From contig JARRKC010000004.1 in assembly GCA_037388505.1 (NCBI GenBank), forward strand, positions 62,001 to 126,000: 64,000 bases of DNA. Direction: 5' to 3'. A program made the translations under genes and the position numbers. The notes beneath the pieces are model-generated. The model did not search any database. It saw only the letters and a program-made list of their open reading frames with translations, and had not been told where the DNA came from. This DNA is from JARRKC01 sp037388505. Its GTDB lineage: Bacteria > Acidobacteriota > UBA6911 > RPQK01 > JAPXNP01. Below, in pieces: positions 25,417 through 34,456 of the stretch. The number at the start of each line of letters is the position of its first letter. Within the stretch, counting starts at the first letter, position 1.

Positions 25417-25791
25417 ATGCCGGTTTCACGCATGGGCATCCTGATGGCTCACCGTCGACGGGCACTTCGGACGATGGCGTCGATCGCCGCAATCCTCCTG
25501 CAAGTACACCTGTTCCTGGTGTTGCAGCTTCATCATCATGGCCTGAACGTCTGCCGAGTCCTCGAGTTCTCCTCGATCTCCGACGGCGGGTTTCACGCCC
25601 GGCCTCCGGAAGCCCCGCTGCTCCCCTGTCCGGCCTGTCACGTCGCCGAGCACAGTCTCGTCCAACACGCCGAGCCGGGCGACTTGATTCGCTTCCTCCC
25701 GCAGGCGGGCGATGTTCTAGACCCGGCGACTCTTCTCTATGCTTGTCTCCGCGAGCACGCCGTCTGCGGTCGTGACCCGCCTCGCTCCTGA
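25417..25791 (+). CDS. Small exported His/Cys-rich protein upstream of TonB receptor
   Basis: The 124-residue ORF has a basic N-terminus, one hydrophobic segment (IAAILLQVHLFLVLQL) and directly after it HHHG, then later CPACHVAEHSLVQH. This layout resembles the DUF2946-type small exported proteins often seen beside copper or other metal uptake genes, with His and Cys clusters as possible metal ligands. That link is inference. It ends 54 bases before the TonB receptor start, on the same strand and behind the promoter at 25302, so co-expression is likely. Several in-frame ATGs (25417, 25432, 25444) exist and none has a strong ribosome site. Confidence 0.55.
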   Translation: MPVSRMGILMAHRRRALRTMASIAAILLQVHLFLVLQLHHHGLNVCRVLEFSSISDGGFHARPPEAPLLPCPACHVAEHSLVQHAEPGDLIRFLPQAGDVLDPATLLYACLREHAVCGRDPPRS

Positions 25792-25845
25792 AGACCTTCG
25801 AGCTTTCCCTTCCACGCAGGAAACTCTTCTTCAGGAGATCGATAC

Positions 25846-28512
25846 ATGTGTCCATTCTTTGATGATCGGCGCCAGGTGACGCCTGGCCTCCACCGATTTT
25901 GCTTCCGCAATTTGAGGACAGCGCTCGCCCAAAAGGCTTGTTGGTGCCTCCTTCTTTCGGGCTGCTTCGCCGTTCCCGTATTCGGGCAATCCCTGGGTAG
26001 TTCGGGGACGCTTCGGGGAGTCGTGCTCGACCCATCCGGAGCCGTGTTCAGCGGGGCTGAAGTCCAGCTCCAGAACTCGGTCTCGGGTTTTCAACGGACG
26101 ACGACGACGGATGACTCGGGCCGATTCGAGTTCTCCAACGTCCCGTTCAATCCCTACCGATTGAGCATTTCTTCGGAGGGTTTCCAATCCGTCCAGCGGG
26201 AGGTTACGATCCGCACCTCCGTTCCGATCGATTTGCACGTCACCCTCCAGATCGAGACGGCTTCGAATGAAGTCACGGTCCAGGCGGTCGGAAGCGGTCT
26301 GGTCGAGTCGACACCTGTTGCTCATACGGATCTCGACAGCAGTCTGATCGACAAGATGCCCATCGGGAATGCCTCGATCGGCATGAGCGAAGCCGTGACC
26401 AACGCCACGCCCGGTGTGGCAGCGGACGCCAACGGTTTCTTTCATCCCCTGGGGGATCACGCTGAGGCGGCCGTTTCTCTGGACAATCAACCCATCAACG
26501 ACCAAAACAGCAAGCTCTTCTCAAACCAGCTGTCCCTGGACGCCATTCAATCGATGGAGGTGATCTCGGGTGTTCCGCCGGCCGAATACGGAGACAAGAC
26601 CAGCCTGGTCATCGATGCGGTGACCAAGTCGGGTCTGGGAGAGACGTCCCCCCATGGCAGCTTCTCTGCACAGTACGGGACATTCGATACTTCGAGCGTT
26701 GACTTCAGCCTGGGGGCGGGAGGTGCAAAATGGGGTAACTTCCTGACGGTCAACGGCACCAACTCTCATCGATTCCTGGATTCACCCGAGTTCGAGCCGT
26801 TGCATGACAGGGGAAACGGACAAGGGATCTTCGATCGAATCGATTTCCAGCCAAACACGACGGACAGCTTCCACCTCAATCTCTCCGTTGGGCGGTCCTG
26901 GTTTCAAATCCCCAATACCTATCCGCAGTCCGCAGCGGGTCAGGACCAGCGCCAACAGATTCGAACCATGAATATCGCACCGGGTTGGACCCATCTCTTC
27001 AATTCGACAACCCTGCTGACCTCGAATCTCTTCGTCCGGCTCGACCACGTTCAGTTCTTCCCAAGTCCGAATCCCTTTTCGGATGTTCCCGCCACGGTCT
27101 CTCAAGACCGACGCCTTGCCGCCCTCGGCGCGCGCACCGACCTCTCCTACTCGAAGGGAATCCACGATGCGCGGTTTGGAGTCCAGCTTCAGCACCACCT
27201 GCTCACCGAGAACTTCGACCTCGGCTTGACGGATCCTTCGTTCAATCCGGTCTGTCTCGATGCCCAAGGCAATCCGGTCACCGACGCGTCGCCGACGGAG
27301 CCCGGTCAGTGCGCAGGGGCGGGTTTCAAGCCCAATCCGGATCTCCTGCCGGGCCTCGTGCCCTACGACCTGACTCGAGGCGGCAGTCGCTTTCATTTTC
27401 ACCGAACCGGGGACATCAAAGAGCTTTCCTTCTACGGTCAGGACGCCATGAAGATCCGCGATCTGACTCTGAATCTGGGTCTCCGCGCCGACTTCTACCG
27501 AGGTCTCAGCCGCGCCAATCAACTGGAGCCGCGAATCGGCGTTTCCTACCTGGTGGCGCCCACCATGACCGTGCTCCGTCTGTCGTACGGGCGCTTCCTG
27601 GAGACTCCCTACAACGAGAACCTGCTCCTCTCGAGCGCAACCGGGGCAGGCGGACTGGCCGGCAATGTCCTGGGGGCGCTGGAATCCGTCCCGCTTCAGG
27701 CGGGCCGACGAAACCAGTTCAACGCCGGGTTTCAGCAGGGTCTCGGCCGCCTCGTCGTCGTCACCGCCGACTATTTCTGGAAGTACACTCGAAACGCCTA
27801 TGACTTCGACGTCCTCTTCGACACGCCGCTCACCTTTCCGATCGAGTGGCGGAAATCCAAGATCGATGGACTCGGTGTCCGCGTCAACCTGACCGATCTC
27901 CATGGATTCAGCGCCTATTCGGTCATGGGGCACACGCGTTCGAGGTTCTTCGGCCCTGAGAATGGAGGCCTGATCTTCAATTCGCCGCTCGATACAGGCG
28001 TGTTTCGAATTGATCATGATCAGGCCTTCCAGCAGTCGACTCACTTCCAGTACCAATTGCCCAAACACGGCCCCTGGGTTGCCTTGACTTGGCGATACGA
28101 CAGCGGCCAGGTTGCGGGTGCCGTGCCGGATCTGCAATCGGCTCTGGCCCTGACTGGGGATCAGCAGGCCGCTATCGGGTTCCACTGTGGTTCGACGTAT
28201 GCCACCCGCTCGGACCCCATCACGACCTGCGATTTGCCCTATCCGGAGTGGGGGGCGACGCGTTTGGTAATCCCCGCACCGGGAACGGAGAACGACGACA
28301 CCAACCCTCCCCGGATCGCTCCGAGGCATCTGTTCGACTTGGGCCTGGGCTTCGACAATATCCTGAGAACCGATCGCTATCAGCTGAACTTCCGGCTGAC
28401 GGTGCTGAACCTGACGGACAAGGTCGCCTTGTACAACTTTCTATCCACGTTCAGCGGCACGCATTTCGTCGCGCCGAGAACGGTCCAGGCGCAGTTGAGA
28501 CTGGTGTTCTGA
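25846..28512 (+). CDS. TonB-dependent outer-membrane receptor with carboxypeptidase-regulatory domain
   Basis: The 888-residue protein starts at an ATG with AGGAG eight bases upstream. Order of parts: signal sequence (about 28-48); carboxypeptidase-D regulatory-like Ig domain (GTLRGVVLDPSGAVFSGAEVQL, DSGRFEFSNVPFNPYRLS, about 53-145); plug domain (MEVISGVPPAEYGDKTSLVIDAVTKSG, about 165-275); then a beta barrel to the C-terminal Phe (TVQAQLRLVF). The barrel alternates aromatic strands such as GRSWFQIPNTYPQ and LTLNLGLRADFYRGL. It should import a scarce ligand across the outer membrane using TonB energy. The ligand is unknown; the upstream His-rich protein hints at a metal and the GH30 gene at a glycan. 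No TonB/ExbBD genes are nearby. Confidence 0.92.
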   Translation: MCPFFDDRRQVTPGLHRFCFRNLRTALAQKACWCLLLSGCFAVPVFGQSLGSSGTLRGVVLDPSGAVFSGAEVQLQNSVSGFQRTTTTDDSGRFEFSNVPFNPYRLSISSEGFQSVQREVTIRTSVPIDLHVTLQIETASNEVTVQAVGSGLVESTPVAHTDLDSSLIDKMPIGNASIGMSEAVTNATPGVAADANGFFHPLGDHAEAAVSLDNQPINDQNSKLFSNQLSLDAIQSMEVISGVPPAEYGDKTSLVIDAVTKSGLGETSPHGSFSAQYGTFDTSSVDFSLGAGGAKWGNFLTVNGTNSHRFLDSPEFEPLHDRGNGQGIFDRIDFQPNTTDSFHLNLSVGRSWFQIPNTYPQSAAGQDQRQQIRTMNIAPGWTHLFNSTTLLTSNLFVRLDHVQFFPSPNPFSDVPATVSQDRRLAALGARTDLSYSKGIHDARFGVQLQHHLLTENFDLGLTDPSFNPVCLDAQGNPVTDASPTEPGQCAGAGFKPNPDLLPGLVPYDLTRGGSRFHFHRTGDIKELSFYGQDAMKIRDLTLNLGLRADFYRGLSRANQLEPRIGVSYLVAPTMTVLRLSYGRFLETPYNENLLLSSATGAGGLAGNVLGALESVPLQAGRRNQFNAGFQQGLGRLVVVTADYFWKYTRNAYDFDVLFDTPLTFPIEWRKSKIDGLGVRVNLTDLHGFSAYSVMGHTRSRFFGPENGGLIFNSPLDTGVFRIDHDQAFQQSTHFQYQLPKHGPWVALTWRYDSGQVAGAVPDLQSALALTGDQQAAIGFHCGSTYATRSDPITTCDLPYPEWGATRLVIPAPGTENDDTNPPRIAPRHLFDLGLGFDNILRTDRYQLNFRLTVLNLTDKVALYNFLSTFSGTHFVAPRTVQAQLRLVF

Positions 28513-28784
28513 TACCTCCGTTTTGCGGCGCCGGCCGGGTTCCCGTGCCAACGCCCGGCCCTGATGGCCCAACTCGAATGGCAGAATGTGCTGTCATGGA
28601 TCCTCGAAGGGTTCTTTCCGGCCCCAGGTTGCGTTATAACCGCGATTTCGCGTGACCCTCATCACCTCTATCGCTCCCGGTCGATGTCAGACTATGTCAC
28701 TGAGTACCCAGGCTATCCGCACCGGTACGAGAGGCTGGCAGTGATTGCTTGTCTGCCGGTCGACTCGCGGAAGGAGACGAGGAA

Positions 28785-30023
28785 ATGATGAGCGAGACTT
28801 TCTATGCGGTGGACGGTCGAGGCAGGATCGCCCGTATGGAGCCAAAGGACCTGTTTGCCGCGTCGGACGAATTGAGGTCCCTCCTGGAACACAATCCCGG
28901 TCTCATCGCAGGAGACCCCGGGGCATCCGAAGAATCCGGCTGGCTCCTGATGAGAGAGCGCCTCGAAATCGAAGATCCCGAATTCGGTGATCCACCTTGG
29001 GTCGCCGACCTGGTCTTCGCCGACCGAGACCGCACGCCGATCTTCGTCCAATGCGTCCCCTCCCTGGAAGAGAGAACGCGACGCGAGATTATCGGTGAGG
29101 TCATGGAACACGTGGCCAGCATCCAGTCCTGCTATGGAAGTGCGACCACGCCCGAGGCCTGGGGCGTCGACAGCCCGGAACTGCAGAAACGGATGACCGG
29201 TCTGTCCAATCGCCCAGGCGAAAGTCCGGAATCCCTTGTCCGCGGCGTCGCCGAGCGATTGGCGGAGGGGCATCTCCGCCTGGCCTATGTCACGGGCCGG
29301 TGTCCCCAGGAATTCAAGCGGGTCGTCGAGTTCTTGAACAAGCAGATGGAGCACCTGCAGGTTCTGGTGGTCGAGGTCCAGGAGTTCCGAGCCAACGGCT
29401 TTCGCCTTCTGATTCCAACGTCCTTCAGTTCCTCCGGCCCCGCCAAACCTGTTCGCGAGCAGCCGGACGCCGCTCCGCCGCCCGCTCCCTCCGTTCTGAG
29501 CGAGGAGATCGAGGATTTTCTCGATCCGGCCCCGCCCGAGGCATCCCTCGAACCGGAGAGCTTCGATATTCCCGAGGAGGAATTCGAAGTCGGAGCATCG
29601 GGTGTCAAATCGCCGTGGGACGAGGAAACGTTCTTCGATGCGATCGAAGGTCAGCTGGCGCGAGCGCAGGTCCAAGCCGTTCGGACCTTCCATCAGTCGG
29701 TCCAGAAGCTGAACCTTGACGTGACGTGGGGAGGCGATCTGGAAGTTGGTTCCCTCGACGTTGCGCTCGGCTCCGTCACGTCTGATCCGATCATGAGCCT
29801 GCACACGGACGGCGTGCTGACGCTCGATTTCGGAAACCTGACCGGCGACCCTCGGCTGGAGGTGATCCAGCAGCGGATGCGATCCATTATCGATGACCGC
29901 CTTGGGGTGGTGTTTCATCTGGATGATCTATTTCCCACGATGGTACCGGCCGACTGGTGTCCCAAGGTTACCGGACTCCTGAGAGTGCTGGACGATCTCG
30001 AGAAGGTCACGGAGGAGGAGTAG
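28785..30023 (+). CDS. Uncharacterised protein related to PD-(D/E)XK nuclease-fold proteins, catalytic residues apparently lost
   Basis: The 412-residue protein begins at an ATG with AAGGAG nearby. Residues about 40-110 (LLMRERLEI, WVADLVFADRDRTPIFVQ, RTRREIIGEVMEHVAS) match the layout of a widespread uncharacterised family. As I recall it, that family reads VDHLFLDxDGxPTLVEVKRSxDxRxRREVVGQ, with Asp and ExK of a nuclease active site. Here the ExK position reads QxV (FVQCV). The following RLAYVTGRCPQEFKRVVEFLNKQMEHLQVLVVEVQ also fits that family. A Pro/Glu-rich linker and a second alpha/beta C-terminal domain (about 275-412) follow. The function is unknown; a non-catalytic nucleic-acid-binding or sensing role is possible. 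It stands alone, convergent with the VWA gene. Confidence 0.7.
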   Translation: MMSETFYAVDGRGRIARMEPKDLFAASDELRSLLEHNPGLIAGDPGASEESGWLLMRERLEIEDPEFGDPPWVADLVFADRDRTPIFVQCVPSLEERTRREIIGEVMEHVASIQSCYGSATTPEAWGVDSPELQKRMTGLSNRPGESPESLVRGVAERLAEGHLRLAYVTGRCPQEFKRVVEFLNKQMEHLQVLVVEVQEFRANGFRLLIPTSFSSSGPAKPVREQPDAAPPPAPSVLSEEIEDFLDPAPPEASLEPESFDIPEEEFEVGASGVKSPWDEETFFDAIEGQLARAQVQAVRTFHQSVQKLNLDVTWGGDLEVGSLDVALGSVTSDPIMSLHTDGVLTLDFGNLTGDPRLEVIQQRMRSIIDDRLGVVFHLDDLFPTMVPADWCPKVTGLLRVLDDLEKVTEEE

Positions 30024-30047
30024 GACAACCGGGGGCGGTTGTCCTAC
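30020..30047. terminator. Strong 12-bp hairpin between convergent genes
   Basis: GTAGGACAACCG (30020-30031) pairs perfectly with CGGTTGTCCTAC (30036-30047) around a GGGG loop. The TAG stop of the upstream gene (30021-30023) lies inside the stem. No T-tract follows on either strand, so this may protect both 3' ends instead of terminating intrinsically. Confidence 0.55.
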
Positions 30048-30087
30048 GACCATAACCTCGTCAGCTGGACAAGCGGGGACGTCCTGC

Positions 30088-32730
30088 TCATTGCCCTTCC
30101 ATCTTCTCGAGTTCACTGATCGCGCGGGCTCTGTGCACCAGGTCGATGAACTCCCCTCGATAGCCCTGGCTGTCCTCTCCCCTGCTGTTCTGCGCGATCC
30201 GAAGAACGTCATCCCAGGTGAGGTTCCCCTTGAATTTCGAATCGCGAAGGAGCATCCCGAAGCCGGCAACACCGGCGGCGAATCGGAAGTCCTTGGAGGC
30301 GCGCTCGAAGTCCGTCGTCGACTTCCGAAGCGGGATCTCCATGATTTGGCTCGTATCCTCCTTCGGTTCCTTGTAGCGCAGCTTCAAGGTCAACAGTTCG
30401 CCGTTCGCTGAACCCGCAGCGGACCGAGGCTGAGCCTGGTACTTGAGAGGATCCACGCGGGGCGGCAAATCCGCTTCCGTTCCCGGAGGCACGAGTTCGT
30501 AGAGAACGGTCACCGTGTGTCCGGCGCCGATCTCACCGGCATCCTTGGTATCGTCGTTGAAATCCTGATCCCGAAGCAGCCGGTTCTCGTAGCCGATCAA
30601 CCGGTAGGCCGCGATCTCGCGGGGATTGAACTCGACCTGGATCTTTACGTCTTTGGCGATCGTGACGAGGGTTCCGCCGATCTGTTCGACCAGGACCTTG
30701 CGTGCCTCCTGCAACGTATCGATGTAGGCGTAGTTGCCGTCGCCGCGGTCGGCCAGCTTCTCGAGCGTCGAATCCTTGTAGTTGCCCATTCCGAAACCCA
30801 GGACGGTGAGAAAGACCCCGGATTTGGCGTTCGTTTCGATGATTCGGGTCAAGTCTCCCTGATTCGTCACACCGACATTGAAGTCGCCGTCCGTAGCCAG
30901 GATCACCCGGTTGATACCGTCGGGGATCAGATTCTGGCGTGCGGTCCTGTAGGCGAGTTCAATTCCCGCACCGCCGTTCGTCGATCCGCCGGCCTGCAGG
31001 GCATCCAGGGCGTCCAGGATCTTCTGTTTCTGGGAGCAGGGGGTCGAAGGCAGTACCAGTCCCGAGGCCCCCGCGTAGACCACCATGGCGATCCGATCGT
31101 CTTCGTTGAGCTTCTCGACCATCAGGCGCAGGGCGCGCTGGAGAAGTGGGAGCTTGTTGGGCGGCATCATGGAGCCCGAGACGTCGATCAGGAAGACGAA
31201 ATTGCCCGGTTTGCGGTGAGATAAATCGATCTCTCGTCCTTTGAGCCCCACGCGCAGCAGCAAGTGGCTCGGATTCCAGGGGGCCGTGGCGGCTTCCATG
31301 TGAGCGGCGAAGGGCCGTCCGTCGGTCGGACCGGCGTAGTCGTAGTGGAAGTAATTGACCAACTCCTCGATGCGGACGGCACCCTTGGGTGGCATCTGCC
31401 GCTGCATCAGGAAACGTCGCACGTTGGAGTAGGAGGCCGTATCGACATCGATCGAGAAGGTGGACAAGGGCCGGTCGGCCACCCGGATGAACTCGTTTTC
31501 ATCGATACGGTCGTACGCTTCCGTATTGAATTCGCTGGGGGGATAGATCTCCGCCGGGCGATCGACCATCGCCGTAGACATGAAAGAACCGACAGCCACG
31601 CCGGTGCCCGATACGGAACCGGAGCCTGCCCGCGATTTCGCTGCGCTCAGACTCATCTGTTGTCGACCGTTCACCGCCGTCATCGGAGCCCTAAACTGGC
31701 CAATCTTCGAGGCCGCAGCAGCGTCCGCCGGCAGCGTCTCAGCCATGATTGAGGGCGGCGGCGCGGCTACGGTGACGGATTCGGTTGTTTCACCCAATTG
31801 AAGAACAGGATGGAAGTCGACGCTCTCGCCTTTTTTGAGATCGATCTCCGGGTTGCGGTAGCTCTTGAATCCCGGTGTTGCAGCAAGCAGACTGTATTTC
31901 CCGGGGGCGTCGACATCGTTGAACTCGAATCGACCCGAGGCGTCGCTCAAGGTGTGCTTGACCGTTGCGGACTCGAGATTCTCGAGGGCCACATCCACAT
32001 CTGGAACCGGGTGGCCGCGCGTGTCGCTCAGAGTTCCCCAGATCTCTCCAGCCGACCTGCTCGGCTCCTCGGAGACGGACGCCTTCTGCAAATCTCCGGG
32101 CGGTGCTGCATCCGCCGCCGCAGATGCCGGTAAAGGCACCTCCTTCGAAGCGTTTGGAGGCGGCGTCTCCGCGGCGACACGCAGCGGGACGGTGTCCGCC
32201 GGTCTTGTTGCCCTGGACGCGTTCTCCCCGGATTCACCTGCTTTCTCTCCCTGGTCGGGGGCTACGGGCGGAGCCGGCTGTTCCGCTTCCGATTGGACGG
32301 TCGTACCTGCGGTCGGTTTTGCTGCCGGCTCAATTGCACTCGTCGCCTGCGCCGGAGCCGGACCTGTGACAGTCTCGGTCGGCGCTGGTCTCAGATCGAT
32401 ATTGCCTTCCTCGGCCGGGATGTTGTGATAAACGATGCCCACCGCTACGGCGAGGACGAGAGCTGCCGCGATCTTGTAGACGGTGGGAGGGTACCGGCGT
32501 TGCCTCTTCGGCACCGGGATGATGCCGGCGCGCTGGTCGTCTCGTAGCGCCGGCGCAGGCTCGCCGCGGAATTCCTCTTCCAGCAGGCCGACCGTCTCGC
32601 GGATCGCTTCGACTTCTGCCTGCAGTTCCTCCGACTCCTCGAGGAGCCGTTCGATCTCAGCCGCCTCGTCCGGTTCCAGTTCACCGAGGACAAAGGCGGT
32701 CAGCTTCGTTTCGTCGATCTTTCTATTCAT
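30088..32730 (-). CDS. Anti-sigma-like / von Willebrand factor A (YfbK-type) membrane fusion protein
   Basis: The 880-residue protein reads as a chimera. Residues 1-60 resemble anti-sigma factors (LTAFVLGELEPDEAAEIERLL and a helical EEL-rich stretch). One transmembrane helix lies at about 86-103. A long Pro/Ala linker follows, then a carboxypeptidase-regulatory Ig domain at about 228-320 (GTLSDTRGHPVPDVDVAL, DASGRFEFNDVDAPG). A YfbK-like part starts near 420 (FSIDVDTASYSNVRRFL, then RIEELVNYFHYDY). The VWA domain has a MIDAS site (FLIDVSGSM, Asp516/Ser518/Ser520) and TDGDFNVG, with a C-terminal DUF3520-type region. It overlaps the ECF sigma gene by four bases. A sensor outside the cytoplasm that releases the sigma factor is the natural inference. 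Confidence 0.88.
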   Translation of the reverse strand: MNRKIDETKLTAFVLGELEPDEAAEIERLLEESEELQAEVEAIRETVGLLEEEFRGEPAPALRDDQRAGIIPVPKRQRRYPPTVYKIAAALVLAVAVGIVYHNIPAEEGNIDLRPAPTETVTGPAPAQATSAIEPAAKPTAGTTVQSEAEQPAPPVAPDQGEKAGESGENASRATRPADTVPLRVAAETPPPNASKEVPLPASAAADAAPPGDLQKASVSEEPSRSAGEIWGTLSDTRGHPVPDVDVALENLESATVKHTLSDASGRFEFNDVDAPGKYSLLAATPGFKSYRNPEIDLKKGESVDFHPVLQLGETTESVTVAAPPPSIMAETLPADAAAASKIGQFRAPMTAVNGRQQMSLSAAKSRAGSGSVSGTGVAVGSFMSTAMVDRPAEIYPPSEFNTEAYDRIDENEFIRVADRPLSTFSIDVDTASYSNVRRFLMQRQMPPKGAVRIEELVNYFHYDYAGPTDGRPFAAHMEAATAPWNPSHLLLRVGLKGREIDLSHRKPGNFVFLIDVSGSMMPPNKLPLLQRALRLMVEKLNEDDRIAMVVYAGASGLVLPSTPCSQKQKILDALDALQAGGSTNGGAGIELAYRTARQNLIPDGINRVILATDGDFNVGVTNQGDLTRIIETNAKSGVFLTVLGFGMGNYKDSTLEKLADRGDGNYAYIDTLQEARKVLVEQIGGTLVTIAKDVKIQVEFNPREIAAYRLIGYENRLLRDQDFNDDTKDAGEIGAGHTVTVLYELVPPGTEADLPPRVDPLKYQAQPRSAAGSANGELLTLKLRYKEPKEDTSQIMEIPLRKSTTDFERASKDFRFAAGVAGFGMLLRDSKFKGNLTWDDVLRIAQNSRGEDSQGYRGEFIDLVHRARAISELEKMEGQ

Positions 32731-33248
32731 TTCACCCTCCTGAATTGGCTCTGCGGGCGATCCTCTTCGAGTCGGGTGCGCAGTTTCTTGATCGCCGTAT
32801 GCAGGATGAAGCCAACGTTGGAGACGGAGAGTCCCGTAATCTCACTGATTTCCTTATAGCGGAGCCCGCTCTGGAATTTCAGGCGAAGCACCTCACGCTG
32901 GTTTTCCGACAGATTCGTCATCAGCCGGCCGATCTTCGAGAGGGCCTCTTTACGTTCCAGGACGTCTCCGGGCGAGGGCGACCTATCCCTCAATTGTGCA
33001 TCGTTCGCGACGACCGCCATTCGAACCTCCTTTCTCCGCAAATCCAGCGCCAGGTTCCGGCACACCTTGAAGAGCCAGGGGGCGACGTGGTGCCGAACTG
33101 CGTCCGGATTCTGTTCACACAGCCTGAGGAACGTCTCCTGGACGACATCGCGGGCCCGGTCGATGTTTCCCAGAAGACTGACGGCGTACCGCATCAGGGG
33201 TGACTCGAATTCCCCGAGCGCCTTGCGGATCCAGCTCGAATCGTTCAA
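32727..33248 (-). CDS. ECF-family RNA polymerase sigma factor
   Basis: The 173-residue protein has sigma region 2 (LMRYAVSLLGNIDRARDVVQETFLRL, WLFKVCRNLALDLRR) and region 4 (LSENQREVLRLKFQSGLRYKEISEITGLSVSNVGFILHTAIKKLR), with no regions 1 or 3, as in extracytoplasmic-function sigma factors. It would direct RNA polymerase to a small envelope- or stress-related regulon. A TTG start with GGGGAAG upstream is used. The next gene overlaps by four bases and carries an anti-sigma-like N-terminus, so the pair forms one regulatory unit. Confidence 0.92.
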   Translation of the reverse strand: MNDSSWIRKALGEFESPLMRYAVSLLGNIDRARDVVQETFLRLCEQNPDAVRHHVAPWLFKVCRNLALDLRRKEVRMAVVANDAQLRDRSPSPGDVLERKEALSKIGRLMTNLSENQREVLRLKFQSGLRYKEISEITGLSVSNVGFILHTAIKKLRTRLEEDRPQSQFRRVK

Positions 33249-33324
33249 CGTCGCTTCCCCCGTTCGGTTTCCGTCATGTTTCTCACCCTGTTAACGCAGA
33301 GGTGGAGGTTTTCTTAGGCTACGC

Positions 33325-33330
33325 TACAAT
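33325..33330 (+). promoter_or_regulatory. -10 box of a leaderless start (ThiF/MoeB-like gene)
   Basis: TACAAT sits six bases before the ATG at 33337 and no ribosome site is visible. Transcription would begin at or very near the start codon. GCTACAAT also precedes the DUF255 gene. Confidence 0.55.
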
Positions 33331-33336
33331 GGCCGC

Positions 33337-34350
33337 ATGGACGAGCGCTACTCGCGCCAGGTGCTCTTCTCCGGCATCGGGCCCGAAGGACAGGCTGCGT
33401 TGCGCAGGGCCCGGGTGGTCGTCGTGGGCTGCGGCGCCCTGGGTTCGGTCGGAAGCGAGATGCTGGTGCGGGCGGGCCTGGGCAGCCTGAGAATCGTGGA
33501 CCGCGACTTCCTGGAACTGAGCAATCTCCAACGTCAGAGCCTGTTCACCGAAGCCGACGTCGAGAGCGGGATCCCGAAGGCGATTGCCGCCGAACACGCT
33601 TTGAAGAAGATCAATTCGGAAGTCGAGATCCGAGGTCTGGTCGAAGACCTGGATTTTCGTAATATCGAGGAACTACTCGGCGGGGCGGACCTGGTGCTGG
33701 ACGGTGCGGACAACTTCGAGGTCCGCTATCTGGTCAACGATTTTTGCGTCAAGCATGGCATGCCCTGGGTCTACGGAGCGGCTGTGGGCAGCTATGGTCT
33801 CGCCATGGCGGTCGTGCCCGGCGAGACTTCCTGCCTGCGCTGCCTGTTCCCCGACCCGCCCAGCCCCGGTTCCAGCGAAACCTGCGACACTGCAGGCATT
33901 CTTGCGCCGATCATCCATGTCATCTCCGCCTTTCAGGTCGCTCAGACGATGCGCATCCTCACGGGTCAGCAACCGTCCGACGGATTGTTGACCGTGGATG
34001 TCTGGCGGGACGACTGGCGGCGGGTCTCCGTGCGAGGACCGGCGGAGGCTTGCCCCAGCTGCGGAGAGAACCGCTTCGATTTCCTGGACGGCCGGGGAAG
34101 CGCATCCACGACCAGTCTATGCGGCCGCAACGCCGTTCAGATCAAGTCCGCCAAGAGTGAAGACATCGATTTGACCCAGTTGGCCCGTCGCCTCGAGGGA
34201 ACGGTGCCGGTTCACTTGAGCCCGTATCTTTTGCAGATCCGGCCGGGCCCGTTCGAGATCGCGCTGTTCCCCGATGGGCGGGCAATCGTCAAGGGGACCG
34301 GCGACCCCTCCGAAGCGCGCGCTCTGTACGCGCGCTACGTCGGCAACTGA
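33337..34350 (+). CDS. ThiF/MoeB/HesA-type E1-like adenylyltransferase
   Basis: The 337-residue enzyme would adenylate the C-terminal Gly of a ubiquitin-like sulfur carrier (ThiS or MoaD) for thiamine or molybdopterin synthesis. Visible: the nucleotide-binding loop GCGALGS (31-37), DRDFLELSNLQRQ, LDGADNFEVRYLVND, two zinc CxxC pairs (Cys166/Cys169 and CPSC near 239-242) and the catalytic-type Cys183 in ETCDTAGIL. The rhodanese domain of longer MoeB-R proteins is replaced by a ~75-residue C-terminal module (LCGRNAVQI to LFPDGRAIVKGTGDPSEARALYARYVG) known from short ThiF/MoeB proteins. No ThiS or MoaD gene is adjacent, so the partner is undetermined. Confidence 0.9.
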   Translation: MDERYSRQVLFSGIGPEGQAALRRARVVVVGCGALGSVGSEMLVRAGLGSLRIVDRDFLELSNLQRQSLFTEADVESGIPKAIAAEHALKKINSEVEIRGLVEDLDFRNIEELLGGADLVLDGADNFEVRYLVNDFCVKHGMPWVYGAAVGSYGLAMAVVPGETSCLRCLFPDPPSPGSSETCDTAGILAPIIHVISAFQVAQTMRILTGQQPSDGLLTVDVWRDDWRRVSVRGPAEACPSCGENRFDFLDGRGSASTTSLCGRNAVQIKSAKSEDIDLTQLARRLEGTVPVHLSPYLLQIRPGPFEIALFPDGRAIVKGTGDPSEARALYARYVGN

Positions 34351-34456
34351 GAGGACGAATCCACCGTTGATCAGGAGTCTCTCCGCCGTTCCGCGCACCC
34401 CCGGCAGGAGCCGTACAGGGCCGTATCTTCTGATAATATCGGGAGCCAGATCGATC

